64,000 nucleotides of DNA from Cordylochernes scorpioides (lineage: Eukaryota > Arthropoda > Arachnida > Pseudoscorpiones > Chernetidae): contig CP092865.1 in NCBI GenBank assembly GCA_030710605.1, forward strand, positions 29,358,190 through 29,422,189, written 5' to 3'. The stretch's first letter is position 1; each line of letters opens with the position of its first letter. Made by a program: the position numbers and the translations under genes. Shown piece by piece: positions 20,654-30,680 of the stretch. The notes under the pieces were generated by a model. It did not search any database, had not been told where the DNA came from, and saw nothing but the letters and a program-made list of their open reading frames with translations.

Positions 20654-22021
20654 ATCAAAGAATATAGTATTTAATGATATAATAATAACAATGTGTTATG
20701 TGATACATTTCCTATTTCTTGAAACTGTATATATACCTTATATAAATAGCTTTATTTTCGGTTTTGATTTTTATTTATTTTGATTATTTTTTAATGAGAA
20801 CATCAAAATCCAATTTACAAAATATGTTAATACAAATAAATTCAAACTATTTTAATTTATAATTAGAGTTTACAATATAATATATTTAAACAACTCATAC
20901 AACTTACATATAACACTTTAAAAAACACATTCACTGTCAGGAGAATTACATCAACTGAATGTATTTTGACGGAACACCATAATTGAAACGCCTTCAAAAA
21001 ATGTCAATTATAAAGGACAGGTAAGTTAGAACGCTGTCAGCTATATAGAACAACGTTCTTTAAGACATAATGTGTCTTTTTATCATTATCGCTTCGAAAA
21101 CAGAAAAATCTTAATTAGGAAAATCCCATACCAAATATAACCATCAACTTAGCGGCTTCTATCGATAAAACCCAAAAATCCTTTACTCTTCTAATTCTTA
21201 TTCACTGCAGAATAAGGTATGTAAAGATAAATATAGCTTCTAATCATAAATATTCAAAATTATTTCTGATTCTCATTAAAGCATCTCCTGCTTTTCTCCA
21301 ACTGATGGCTTGTTACATCTTTCGAAATAAAAATCAACTAATGGCCGAATTCCCTTTTTTGTTTATTTAAGAAAAGGCATCCACGTACAGGCTGATGTTG
21401 GCCATCGTCCTACCGGCTGTAACACACACACACACAACCCATAAAAACTTAATATTAAATTCTTTTATATCAACGGGTTGTTTCAGTATAAATACACGCA
21501 AATACAGTTTTATTAAGACCACCGGTCTTATACAGTTTCACCGCAGGAAGGAAGCATAGATGGAGCTCCTATACTCCAGGCAGCACAGAACCCAACGCAT
21601 GTCCATTGGCCACAGAATCTACCATGCATAGGATAGCGTATCACTGAAAAGGCGAGTGTGGAATCAGCCGCCTTTTAGTCTTCGCTTTCCTCATCCAAAA
21701 GGACCACGACATTAGGCGATTCTATTAAACTCCTCTGAACGGCGACTGCGACCTTATAGAATTTATATAAACCAAAGAGAAGACCTTGATCAAACATCAT
21801 TGTATTCATCCAGTTATACATTTGTTGACTGTCGGATTGAGACAAGGATAAGTCGCCAAAGAGTTATTTTCTCTGTTTCTCCAAGAAAAAGCAACTAAAT
21901 AATATATGCATGATTTCAGCTTGTATTTTTGATATTACATAGATCACAAGTTGAAGATAAATCAGTCTTCCAGCGCTTTGAACGATATTATGGAAAGAAC
22001 ACCTATAGGAGTCTCAGTTGC
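20654..22021. other. Unassigned, AT-rich then moderately GC
   Basis: 20654-21350 is AT-rich without signal. 21360-21800 is more GC-rich and includes a short CA run (21422-21437). On the minus strand it contains TTAATAAAACTGTATTTG-like sequence reminiscent of an LTR polyadenylation region. There is no frame or motif I can name. Confidence 0.35.
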
Positions 22022-22333
22022 CTAAAAAGTCTTAATTACCAGAGGAGTATTTGTTAGTAGATAAAGTTCTGCCTCTATTGAATTTTTTAAGTGTTTGAAA
22101 TGACTGTGTTGAGAGGTATTTAAGTTTTGCGCTTTGTCGTTTTGAATGCTTTGTTCAGTTGCTATTCGAATAATACCGGGTATTTCAGTCTGTATGACAG
22201 TATAGTTCGTACAACACTTCAAAAATGAAAAGTCTTTTGAGTCTAAAATAATTGGCAGGTTTTCAATAAATTTGCAGCCTGCTCTTTGATGGTTGTGCAA
22301 TGTCCAAAGGTGTGACAAACATCGGCGAGGCAA
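22022..22333 (-). other. Unassigned 103-codon open frame
   Basis: The minus-strand frame translates to a mixed-composition protein with Cys and His residues (CLSHLWTLHNHQRAGCKF) and a later KDFSFLKCC segment. I considered a GIY-YIG C-terminal remnant because of the ILDSKDFSFLK block, but no core motif is present. It is probably a decayed transposon fragment. Confidence 0.2.
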
Positions 22334-22666
22334 CCTTCTCTCTTTTCAATTTATAATAGAGGCGACATATTGTTGCACCAGGTTGCGGCTTGGCAGACTC
22401 TTAAACCTTAATTCTCTCCTGTGCTTGGTCTTGCATCTTACCGTAGCGTGTTTCAACCATCCTACAAATTTATATAAGCGAATAATGAGATAACTCTACT
22501 TTAAGTAGTCTCCAGAATAATTTATTTATTTCTCACATCAAAGAGAACAGTGAAGTCACACAGTGTATCTAAATACAAATGATGATTCTATAATACATAT
22601 ATTCTGTTTAATATAATTAATAAAATATAAAATATAAATTTGAATTTAAAATATATGAAAATAATA
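22334..22666. other. AT-rich stretch next to the LINE 3' end
   Basis: No gene. 22600-22666 is A/T-only sequence that could be the tail of the LINE fragment on the minus strand. Confidence 0.4.
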
Positions 22667-23032
22667 TTACAAATTAAAATAAAATAGGTTCATTAGCCAT
22701 GATGCAACAATATATACGAGTACTTGTCCATACTCCATTCTCAGCATAAAGCCCGGAGTGTATTTTGGTAAATTCAGGTGGCGTCTTAGAAAGATGTTAT
22801 GAACTTTGTCAACTACTTTTATTCTGTCAAGTGCCCAAAACGGTGCGGCGTATAACATGTGAGGCAAGATTGTCGAGTCAAGTAATTTCATTTTACCGCA
22901 TTTAAAGAGTTCACCATGGATTTTGTCAAGACCTCCCATACGGCACCAATTGCTACTAGGGCTTTGCCCTTGTAATATGCAGATACTTGGTTTAGTGAGT
23001 TTGCAATTGTAAGCGGGTGTCCTAAGTATTTA
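22667..23032 (-). pseudogene. LINE ORF2 fragment, 3' part
   Basis: Minus-strand frames encode the region just after the reverse transcriptase core of a non-LTR retrotransposon: KYLGHPLTIANSL, then KLLDSTILPHMLYAAPFWAL, then IFLRRHLNLPKYTPGFMLR. The last block resembles the FL+R.L.LPK.TP segment of LINE ORF2 proteins. One or two frame changes interrupt it. Its 5' continuation lies on the far side of the mariner at 24179-24345, so the two were one element before the mariner inserted. Confidence 0.75.
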
Positions 23033-23126
23033 CGAGGGGTGTCCCATAAGTCCGTGGCCCGATATATAAAGAAAATGACTAATAAAATGATTATGATTTA
23101 TTTTTCAACAAAATCCCCTTTAAGGT

Positions 23127-23558
23127 CTATACACTTTTCCAGCGATGTTCTAATGCTTTTATGCCCTCCAAAAAGAACGATGTTTCAAGTGACTCAAAAA
23201 ATGAGGTTACAACATCAATGACCTCTTCATCTGACCTAAAATGAATGCCAGAAAGTGTTTCTTTCAAATGAAGAAATAGGTGGAAGTCAGACGGAGCTAG
23301 ATCTGGTAAATAGGGTGCATGTGGTAAAAGTTTAAAGCCAGAATCATAAATAGCAGCCATGGCTTGCAGCGACCGATGACTCGGAGCATTGTCTTGATGG
23401 TAAACAATCTTCCTGGACAACATTCCTCTTCTATTTTCCTTGATAGCTTCTCGTAGTTGCTTCACAAGATTTTCATAATAATTTCCAGTGATGGTTTGAC
23501 CCTTATTCAGAAAGTCTAGAAGAAGTACACCCTCGGAATCCCAAAAGACAGACACCAT
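23127..23558 (-). pseudogene. mariner transposase, catalytic part
   Basis: The 143-codon frame contains all three catalytic aspartates: D7 in VFWDSEG, D56 in YHQDNAPSHRS and D91 in LPDLAPSDFHLF. The last two are separated by 34 residues. The C-terminus HRWKSV is typical. It overlaps out of frame with the N-terminal frame at 23516-23716, so at least one frameshift inactivates the copy. Confidence 0.92.
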
Positions 23559-23716
23559 AACCTTCCCTGCTGATGGAACTGTCTTGGCTTTCTTGGGGGC
23601 TTCCTTACAGCCTTATGATCGGGTGTCAAAAGTTTGGGAACCCAACGAGCAGAAAGCTTCCTGAGGCCCAAGTGTTCTCTCATGATCCGATCCACTGTTG
23701 TTTTTGGAATACCCAA
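23516..23716 (-). pseudogene. mariner transposase, N-terminal/linker part
   Basis: The frame encodes the second helix-turn-helix (GIPKTTVDRIMREHLGLRKL) and the SARWVPKLLT block that precedes the catalytic domain in mariner transposases. The first HTH would lie at about 23720-24030 but is not in an open frame. The frame ends a few codons into the catalytic region. Confidence 0.85.
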
Positions 23717-24178
23717 GGTCTCTTCTATCTAAAGAACTGTCATTCTTCTGTCCAACATAACCAAATCATGTATCTTGTCGATGTTTTCTTGAGTAACTGA
23801 CTAAACAGGTCTTCCTGGTCGATGTTCGTCTTCGGTGCTGATCCTCCCTAATTTAAACGCAACTACCCATTTTTTTTTACTGAACTATAGGAAGGAGCAT
23901 TTCCTTTAATGTATCCACCATATCCTCATATATTTCCTTCGGCGACATTCCTCTCTTACAAATATATTTTATTACAGCACGAATCTAGTTTGTCTCCATT
24001 TTAGATAATTCGTGTTTCTTGTCCTCTTTCAGAGCCTATAAAAAAAAACGGTTAGTTGTAGAAACTTAAAAATTTACATATCTTTATACAAGGATTTAAG
24101 GTATATATGGTAAAATTTATTAGTTTCTAATATTTCGTTCTCATGGTCGGACCATGGACTTATGGGACACCCCTCGTA

Positions 24179-24345
24179 TATTTCGTAGTAACAGACAGCT
24201 GCCGCTCACCCCAAAACCATTTGCCATTTTGTATTAATCGACCGCCGTTTCTGAAAACTATATAATTTTTGACTTATTTTCATTCAAAAGTATATAAATT
24301 TCTTTCAAAATATCCTTTTAGTATGTTGATTTTTAAAAATAAAAA
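24179..24345 (-). pseudogene. LINE ORF2 fragment, 5' continuation
   Basis: Minus-strand translation gives NGGRLIQNGKWFWGERQLSV, then TTKY directly at the mariner junction. This is the strand region before the YLG motif in LINE reverse transcriptases. A small frame change separates it from an upstream block with KNYIVFRNGG. It continues into 22667-23032. Confidence 0.7.
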
Positions 24346-24473
24346 AGGCATATACTGTGTGCTCAAATGAGCATCTATTGGAACAAAAATAAACTAAACG
24401 TTTATTTAACTTGTTCTGAGATATTTGGCCAACTAAATTTCTTGATAGATCAAGAAAAGTTAACCACAAAAGC

Positions 24474-24498
24474 GTTTCGGGCTGTTGGTTCTCGTCAG
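24474..24498 (-). ncRNA. Hammerhead-core-like motif, copy A
   Basis: On the minus strand CTGACGA (24492-24498) is followed after 13 bases by GAAAC (24474-24478). CUGANGA plus GAAA are the invariant halves of the hammerhead ribozyme. Stem II has decayed (GAAC against GCCC). Flanking AGATGGCG-type sequence is shared with 60880-61070. The motif is probably a PLE terminal remnant. Confidence 0.45.
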
Positions 24499-24563
24499 CG
24501 TGGTGTAGAGTTTATTTTTGATCCAATAGATGGCGCTCCGCCATCTAGAGATGCTGATGTGAG

Positions 24564-24583
24564 CACGGTCAGGATATGCCTTT
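24564..24583. repeat. Short recurring block, GGTCAGGATATGCC, copy 3
   Basis: GAGCACGGTCAGGATATGCC, followed by a T-run, as at 19978-20005. Confidence 0.5.
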
Positions 24584-24599
24584 TTTCAATGTTTAATAT

Positions 24600-25849
24600 C
24601 AACACCTGTCCATTTTTATATTTTTATTATTATTTTTTTCATATTGATTTTTACTTGAGGGTTATTTTAGATTCACTAATTAGGACAATGTTGTCTGTAT
24701 ATAGTAAACGATGAACCTTTCCATAATTTGGGAGGTAAATTTTAATATAAATAAGAAAAAAGCTTACCGAGCATATGTATATTTATAAACACCACATATA
24801 AAGACCTCTGTGATTATGTTTTAGCAGAGTTTATCAAATAGAAAAGGTTTGATCGATTGTATTTCGTCATTTTTGTAAGTCACACAAATTATGTGACACA
24901 GTTGTACTTGTAATTTATCACATTTGATTGTAGAAAGTAATCCTAGCTAAAGAAAGCTTTACTGTTTTAAATGAAATACATGCTTAAGGATTTATTTTCT
25001 AATTTGAAAATAATTTGATAAACATTCAATATCAACTCTATTTCTTCACTTTAGAATATTGTAGCCAAGTATTTATTAATTTATTAACAAAGTATCATTT
25101 TTATGTATATATATTTTTGCTATTCTGTAAATTTCCCTCATTGCTTATCTTTTTTTATATCATTCATAATTTGTTCTTGCCTTAAATACATTTCTGTGTC
25201 ATCCTGAAGTTTGTCTTTCCTAATTTTCCACGTGTGGCAATATTGTCTGAACGAAAATTCTCCAATGAAAGATAAAAATCAAATGATCAAAAGACAAAAT
25301 TTAAAATATTTATCCTGAAACCTTTTTTCTAGATGGATTGATTATATCGATATACGGTTTTCAAAATATGTTTATAAATATTAGTTTATTAATTCCACTT
25401 TCACAATACATTTGGTCAAGTTACGATTAGAAAAATAACATCAAAACAGGTTTTACATAAATACAAGGAAATGAGCAGAAAATGGCACGGAGGAATTAGT
25501 TGAAGATAATTATAGGTACGTTTATATAAAGTATGCCTTATGTAGTCACAATTCAATTAAAACAAGCAAAAAATCTACTACGGTATTCGTGAATAATTCC
25601 TGAAGTCAAAGGTCATTGAGATAGAAGGAAAATGTCTGCAAGGAACAAGTTCTTGGGTCAATAATCCATTGCCCACTCACGTCCTGAAGTTTTGCCTCCT
25701 CACAAATTTCTTCTCACGTTAAAAATTTATCACGCGATCTTTTTTATAAAACCAACATTTCACTTATCATTGAATTGTTTTTATAATTTGTCAATGAATC
25801 TTTCGCCATTGTACATTTATAATAGTTTCAAATCTATTGCAATCTCTTT
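24600..25849. other. AT-rich stretch, nothing recognised
   Basis: Long AT-rich sequence with T-runs and no coding or element signature. Confidence 0.5.
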
Positions 25850-27010
25850 GATTATATTAATATTTTTTATCGTTAAATTGGTATTTTGCTATTGTTGGAT
25901 CGGTCTCACTATTGTTAGTTTTTTTAATTGTTAAATTGGTCTTGAATTGTTAAATTGGGTTTACTAATTCAATTTTTGCTAGTCTTACTAACATTATATT
26001 AGACTCCTCTCATTAAGGAATTATCCTTTCTAACAGTAAATTGATCTTTGAATTTGGAATACCTTTATAAATATCACATTTAGCTCCTCCCACTGTTTTA
26101 ATTAGCTTTATTACTATTGTTGAATTAGTTTATTTCCATTGTGTGTGTGTGTTGGATTGAAATATTTTACGTTAAATTGATCTATTTGTATTGTTATATT
26201 ACTCTTACTAACGTTAAATTGATCTATTTTCAATTTTGGAATACCCTTACTAACGTTTGTATAAAAGGGAGTACCTGGATCTGTAAAAAAACATGTACAC
26301 ATCCGAGGTTCTTGGACATAGCGCTACCCAGTCCTCCTTGAACATGTACACATCCAAAGTTCTTAGACCTAGCGCTACCCATTCCTCCTTGAACATGTAC
26401 ACATCTAGAGTTCTTGGACATAGCGCTACCCAGTCCTCCTTGAACATGTTAATTGATGGATCATCTTTTGACTCAAAGCCTTACTAATGTTAAAAGGACC
26501 TCTTATTATCGTTGAAATAGTCTTGCTAACGTTAAATTGGTCTCTTGCCATAATTGTAGGATTGCTAGCATTATAAAACGTTGTCCTTTCCCTTAGCAGA
26601 GTATCTTATCATAACTTCAAAAAATTTCTTTATATTGTTAATTTGTTCACTTAATCATTTTATAATTAGTTCTGTTAGTGTGTAAATTAGCCTCTTGTTA
26701 TTGATAAATTGACATTGATCTTATATTACTGTCTTACCGTTCTTAAACTGATATTACACTGTTAAAATATAATTTTAACATTTGCACAAATTGTCCATTT
26801 TATTAGAAATTTGGTCTTACTATTGACGGGCTTTCTTACATTGTTGAATTGACCACATCAGTGATTACTTGAGCTTACTATTGATGAATTAGATTTTCAA
26901 TCTCTGAATTATTTGTATTAATTGCTATACTCACAATAATGTGTAAGCACATTGTATTCTCAATTGTTCAATAAATCATATTTTACTAGTTATTCATTTT
27001 AAAAACTTTT
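25850..27010. repeat. Degenerate repetitive DNA built on TTAAATTGATCT-like units
   Basis: Blocks of the type CTTACTAACGTTAAATTG, TGTTAAATTGGTCTT and ATTGTTGAATTGACC recur every few tens of bases throughout this interval, without a fixed period. It looks like an old, heavily diverged tandem array. A short 51-bp minisatellite (26291-26450) is embedded in it. Confidence 0.5.
26291..26450 (-). repeat. 51-bp minisatellite, short array, inverse orientation
   Basis: About 3.1 units of GAACATGTACACATCC...GCGCTACCCAGTCCTCCTT. These are the reverse complement of the units at 29868-30525. Because 51 is divisible by three, all frames that lack a stop stay open on both strands, which explains the overlapping short ORFs. 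Confidence 0.9.
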
Positions 27011-27194
27011 AACTAGGTTTCTAATTGTTGATATATTGTCATATTAGTAATCTAGGATCTTCTTTCTTCATCAAGTCGGGTTTTGTTTTGAATAAATGAA
27101 TATAGCACATACGAGCATATAGCATATTGCTATGAGAATCGGTCTTTAGTTGTTAAAATATTTTATAATATGATGCACTAGCGCGCCATCTGTT

Positions 27195-27360
27195 ATCAAA
27201 ATTCGAAACTATTTTAAAGGCGTAAGATTATTTTTGAAGTTGGGAGGGTTCACCACTGATGAGCCAGGCCCTCCCATTAATTTTTCCATTGCAGTAAAGG
27301 CGATAGAAATTGTTTAATTTCAAAAAGAATCTTACGCCTTTAAAATAGTTTCGAAAATTG
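27195..27360. repeat. Foldback element, 26-bp arms
   Basis: CGAAACTATTTTAAAGGCGT at about 27205 is mirrored by ACGCCTTTAAAATAGTTTCG at about 27334. Between the arms sits a CACTGA-family block (GGGAGGGTTCACCACTGATG, GCCAGGCCCTCCC). The near-perfect arms suggest a young foldback or MITE-type insertion around, or derived from, the older repeat family. Confidence 0.65.
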
Positions 27361-27380
27361 TTTATCGTGGATATAGAATA

Positions 27381-27702
27381 CTAGCCGATGGCCCGGGCAA
27401 CGCCCGGGTTTTACCCGATTAAATGCTTTTATTCAAATACTATTCGTTACAAATATAAATTGGCGCCGTGGATGTCATTCTTGTATAATATATAAATGAG
27501 TTTTAAAAATTGTAAAAAAAAAAAATGCATCGGCCGGGAATCGAACCCGCGTGGCAGGCGAGTATTTTACCACTGAACTACCGATGCTTATAAGAAATGG
27601 CCATATTTGGGTATTTATTCCATTCACAAAAGCAAACGGTGACAGAATTAAGAATTGATTGATGACTCTGATACTTGTATATTTTAATTATCTTTCCATT
27701 GT
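27381..27702 (-). mobile_element. Helitron-like element carrying tRNA-Gly, copy 2
   Basis: On the minus strand the unit ends with CCCGGGCGTTGCCCGGG, then CTAG at 27381, a canonical Helitron 3' hairpin and terminus. Upstream are ACAATTTTTAAAACTCATTT, a poly-T tract, a truncated tRNA-Gly (27526-27587) and the TTTGCTTTTGTGAATGGAAT block. This is the most compact copy linking the tRNA directly to the Helitron end. The 5' boundary is set only by loss of similarity with the other copies. Confidence 0.65.
27526..27587 (-). pseudogene. Truncated tRNA-Gly(GCC)-like pseudogene
   Basis: Acceptor GCATCGG, D-arm AGTTCAGTGG, anticodon CTGCCAC and B box GGTTCGATTCCCGG are present. About nine bases of the anticodon 3' stem and variable region are deleted, so it cannot fold normally. 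Minus strand. Confidence 0.8.
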
Positions 27703-27864
27703 TGCAAAAAAGGCATATGATGCCCCAACTCTCTTTATAATAAAGTTTTATAATAAAAAAGGTGTTGCGGCGTCTTATGCATTTTTCCAATTTGTCAAAA
27801 TCCGCAAACCTGTAATAATGATAATGAATTTTCTTTAATCATAAAGTCAAATATTGGATCAAAA

Positions 27865-27972
27865 TATCATTTATTTTACCAATATTACAGTTGGCTGAAC
27901 GCCATTATACCACGCCATAATACCTTGGTAAAGATTGGCGTTCAGCCAACTGAAATATTGGGAAAATAAATC
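27865..27972. repeat. Near-perfect hairpin, about 34-bp arms
   Basis: CAGTTGGCTGAACGCCA (about 27889) is mirrored by TGGCGTTCAGCCAACTG (about 27936). The pairing extends outward through CCAATATT and TTATTTT. The loop is about 30 bases and contains ACCACGCCATAATACCTTGG. A recent snapback or MITE-type element is likely. The transcript would form a stable stem. Confidence 0.75.
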
Positions 27973-27974
27973 AT

Positions 27975-28135
27975 ATTGCCACGTAGAAAATTAGGGAAGA
28001 CAAAAACTTCAGGAGGAGACAACAATTTATTTCAGGCAAGGACAAACTATGAATTGTAAACAAAAGATAAGCCACAAGGGAAATTTACAGAGTCGCAAGA
28101 TATAAACATAAAAATGACCACTCTGTTAATAAAAA
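27975..28135. repeat. Dispersed repeat K, copy 2
   Basis: Shares TTGCCACGTAGAAAATTAGG, GAAGACAAA, CAATTTATTTCAGGC and the ATAAACATAAAAATGA block with 3929-4085. Confidence 0.5.
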
Positions 28136-28140
28136 ATAAT

Positions 28141-28254
28141 AAAATTAATAAATACCATGTTACATAAATAAAATTAATAAATACCATGTTACATAAATAA
28201 AATTAATAAATACCATGTTACATAAATAAAATTAATAAATACTTTGTTACAATA
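28141..28254. repeat. 29-bp tandem repeat x 4
   Basis: Units of ATAAATACCATGTTACATAA with AAATTA spacers repeat about four times with almost no divergence; the last unit reads ACTTTGTTAC. Confidence 0.9.
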
Positions 28255-29330
28255 TTTTTATCCAATATATGCCTTTTTATTTAAAGATTTATTTAGGGAT
28301 TGCTTGATTTTCAAAATGAATTTTCTATTGTGTTGATTTATTTATATAAATAAAAAAAATATTTTCCCTCATTTGTAATATATAACATTTTTTAAAATAT
28401 AGTTTGTGTTTGTGTGAATGAGAAAAAATTTTTGTGTATAAAATAACAAATATTTTGAAGATAGATTTATATCCGAGAAATATAAAGAACAAAATCTCAG
28501 AATCTCAAAATTAGAGCAAGTAGTGCAGGTATCTTCACCATGAAACTGAACTTTGAAAAGATGGTTATATCGCCCTATCGTTTCATTTTCGGACTTTTTA
28601 GAGTTTAAAAACTTTCTCTCAGCTTGAATTAAGAATTATTTGTGGATTTATTTTCTTATTTCTATTGAATCATCACACGATTTTATTTATTGGTTCGTAG
28701 GGTCAAATGGAATCAAAAATTGTAGTTGTATTTTTTTCTGTTCGCAACATTTATTTTTACACAAAAAAAATATATTATTTAAAAAAATTCTACTGGACCT
28801 GAAATCCATAGTCATTTTTTTGTCCTTTTTATACAAAACATCTCAAAGACGGTTAAGATTAATGCTTTGTTACTTTCACTAAAAGACGCAATTATCGTTG
28901 TTAATATAAAAACAACTATTATTACCTTTTTTAAATCTATTTTATTACAAATCACTAATTTTTTATAAATTGGGTTTCCCCATGCACCCCCTTAAGGCCT
29001 CCCATTCGCCACCTCCCTGAAGGTTAATTGAGTACGAGCAGGAACAATAGTGAAACAGAGAGCGGATCAAAATAAACGTTGATTTATCACATTGTCTTAT
29101 ATCAGACAAGAGAAACGTTGTTGATGTTGTTGCTTATTCCTCAAGTCGTTTAAACGATATCCATTAGTTCCATTGTTTTTGCTTGTAAACATCATGGAGA
29201 AGGAAAGAGGGGTGCTGTTGGTCTGAAGACCTGGAAGTACCACTCAGTGTGACTTTGCTTCTTTTGGTCTCCTGGCATGGAGTGTAGCCGCTTCTATGGA
29301 GAACAGACAATTGATACATTAGCCGGGTAT
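28255..29330. other. AT-rich stretch, then an unassigned GC-richer part
   Basis: 28255-28970 is AT-rich. 29000-29330 is more balanced in composition. Nothing coding or transposon-like is recognised. Confidence 0.45.
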
Positions 29331-29381
29331 GTAGCACAGGGTGGCCCTACCAGGAGTTAAACTCCCGACGTCCTGTGCTAC
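29331..29381. repeat. 51-nt stem-loop with internal hairpin
   Basis: GTAGCACAGG (29331) is mirrored by CCTGTGCTAC (29372-29381), and inside lies GGAGTTAAACTCC, itself self-complementary. The nested arrangement is tRNA-like in shape. The inner stem resembles a degenerate T-arm/B box, but there is no anticodon arm or A box, so I do not call a tRNA. Confidence 0.5.
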
Positions 29382-29867
29382 CTGTTTACACCCTCCCGCC
29401 ACTTTGAGGCTGTAGGATATGATTTTGGGAGGGAAAAGAGAAACGTACAAGAAATAAGACCACATACTAGATTAAGGTTATATCTTTCAAATGTTAAGTG
29501 TGTTTTCAAGTGATGACAGAGGCAATGAGGAAAATATAAATTCGGAATATATCCATAATCAAAAGGTAAATAAAAAGTAAATAATAATTAAACTACCTTT
29601 TAGAGTAATTATGTTTATTTGTTGACTTCCTCTTAGTTGGTGATCTTTAGTCTTGACGTTGGCTCCTCTCCCAAAATAAATAATCAGGATATAAACAATA
29701 ACAATGGTATAAGAAGAATGAGACTATAGAAAGGAATGATACTATAGTAAATAATCTGTTAAAAATAAATTTAAAATATCATAGATTATTTTGAATAAAT
29801 GTGGGGGCGCATCAAACATTATGTAACAATATATATTGTTACACATTGTAACATGATGTGCAATGAT
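29382..29867. other. AT-rich stretch, nothing recognised
   Basis: No gene. It includes a short palindromic ATATATTGTTACACATTGTA just before the minisatellite. Confidence 0.45.
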
Positions 29868-30525
29868 TCAAGGAGGAATGAGTAGAGCTATTCCTAGAAC
29901 CTTGGATGTGTACATGTTCAAGAAGGACTGGGTAACGCTATGTCTAAGAACTTTGGATGTGTACATGTTCAAGGAGGAATGAGTAGCGCTATGTTCAAGA
30001 ACTTTGGATGTGCACATGTTCAAGGAGGACTGGGTAGCGCTATGTCCAAGAACTTTGGATGTGTACATGTTCAAGGAAAAGTGAATAGCACTATGTCCAA
30101 GAACTTTGGATGTGTACATGTTCAAGGAGGACTGAGTAGCGCTATGTCCAAGAACTTCGGATGTGTACATGTTCAAGGAAGACTAAGTCCAAGAACTTTG
30201 GATGTGTACATGTTCAAGGAGGACTGAGTAGCACTTAGCCCAAGAACTTTGGATGTGTTATTGTTCAAAGAGGAATGAGTAGCGTTATTTCCAAGAATTC
30301 TGGATGTGTACATGTTCAAGGAGGACTGAGTAGCGCCATGTCCAAGAACTTTGGATATGTACATGTTCAAGGAGGAGCGAGCAGCGCTATGTCAAAGAAC
30401 CTTGTATGTGTACATGTTAAAGGAGGAATAAGTAGAGCTATGTCCAAGAACTCTGGATGTGTACATGTTCAAGGAGGAATGAGTAGCACTATGTCCAAGA
30501 ACTCTGGATGTGTACATGTTCAAGA
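29868..30525 (+). repeat. 51-bp minisatellite, main array (about 13 units)
   Basis: Units of TTCAAGGAGGACTGGGTAGC, GCTATGTCCAAGAAC, TTTGGATGTGTACATG repeat about 13 times. Variation is mostly single substitutions, and one unit is shortened near 30180. In one frame every unit reads as a 17-residue peptide (MSKNFGCVHVQGGLGSA), but the opposite strand is equally open. Coding is therefore not supported by frame alone. Confidence 0.92.
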
Positions 30526-30680
30526 GAGTGCTCCAGGAGGATGCGGCAGTTTCCAGGAAGATAGCCCGGACGGACATCCTCGTCACAGGACAAAGACACC
30601 CGGTGAGTACACTTCTCCCCGAACTGAAGGTGGGTTGTTGGTCTCTCACTTACGATGTGGTCTTCTCTCATAAATCATGT
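30526..30680 (+). other. GC-rich unknown block with a splice-donor-like site
   Basis: Directly after the minisatellite, a GC-rich block reads in one frame as LQEDAAVSRKIARTDILVTG and is followed by CCCGGTGAGTAC at about 30598, a good match to a 5' splice site. It might be a host or transposon exon. I recognise no family. Confidence 0.3.

Larger units (their letters stand above)
23033..24176 (-). mobile_element. mariner (DD34D) transposon inserted in a LINE, 1144 bp
   Basis: Terminal inverted repeats begin CGAGGGGTGTCCCATAAGTC at 23033 and are mirrored at the right end (ACTTATGGGACACCCCTCG). TA lies on each side (23031-23032 and 24177-24178). The LINE reading frame continues across the two flanks when one TA is ignored (KY at the junction), which proves insertion into the LINE. 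The transposase is on the minus strand and broken. The length is slightly below the typical 1.3 kb, suggesting internal deletions. Confidence 0.92.

Noticed and set aside
22022-22333. GIY-YIG endonuclease C-terminus
   Set aside because: Only a weak ILDSKDFSFLK-type resemblance; no Y-I-G core, catalytic Arg or zinc ligands in order.
27240-27305. CTGATGAG in the CACTGA repeat as a hammerhead core (also near 19160)
   Set aside because: No GAAA segment follows at stem II distance and no stem II can be drawn.
29331-29381. tRNA gene
   Set aside because: The nested stems resemble acceptor and T-arms, but there is no anticodon arm, no A box and the length is 51 nt.
26281-30525. CRISPR-like array
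   Set aside because: The 51-bp units are contiguous with no unique spacers, and the window is eukaryotic.
29940-30673. Repeat protein with 17-residue units (MSKNFGCVHVQGG...)
   Set aside because: The unit is 51 bp and open on both strands, with no start context, flanking coding sequence or codon-position bias that I could see; treated as a minisatellite.
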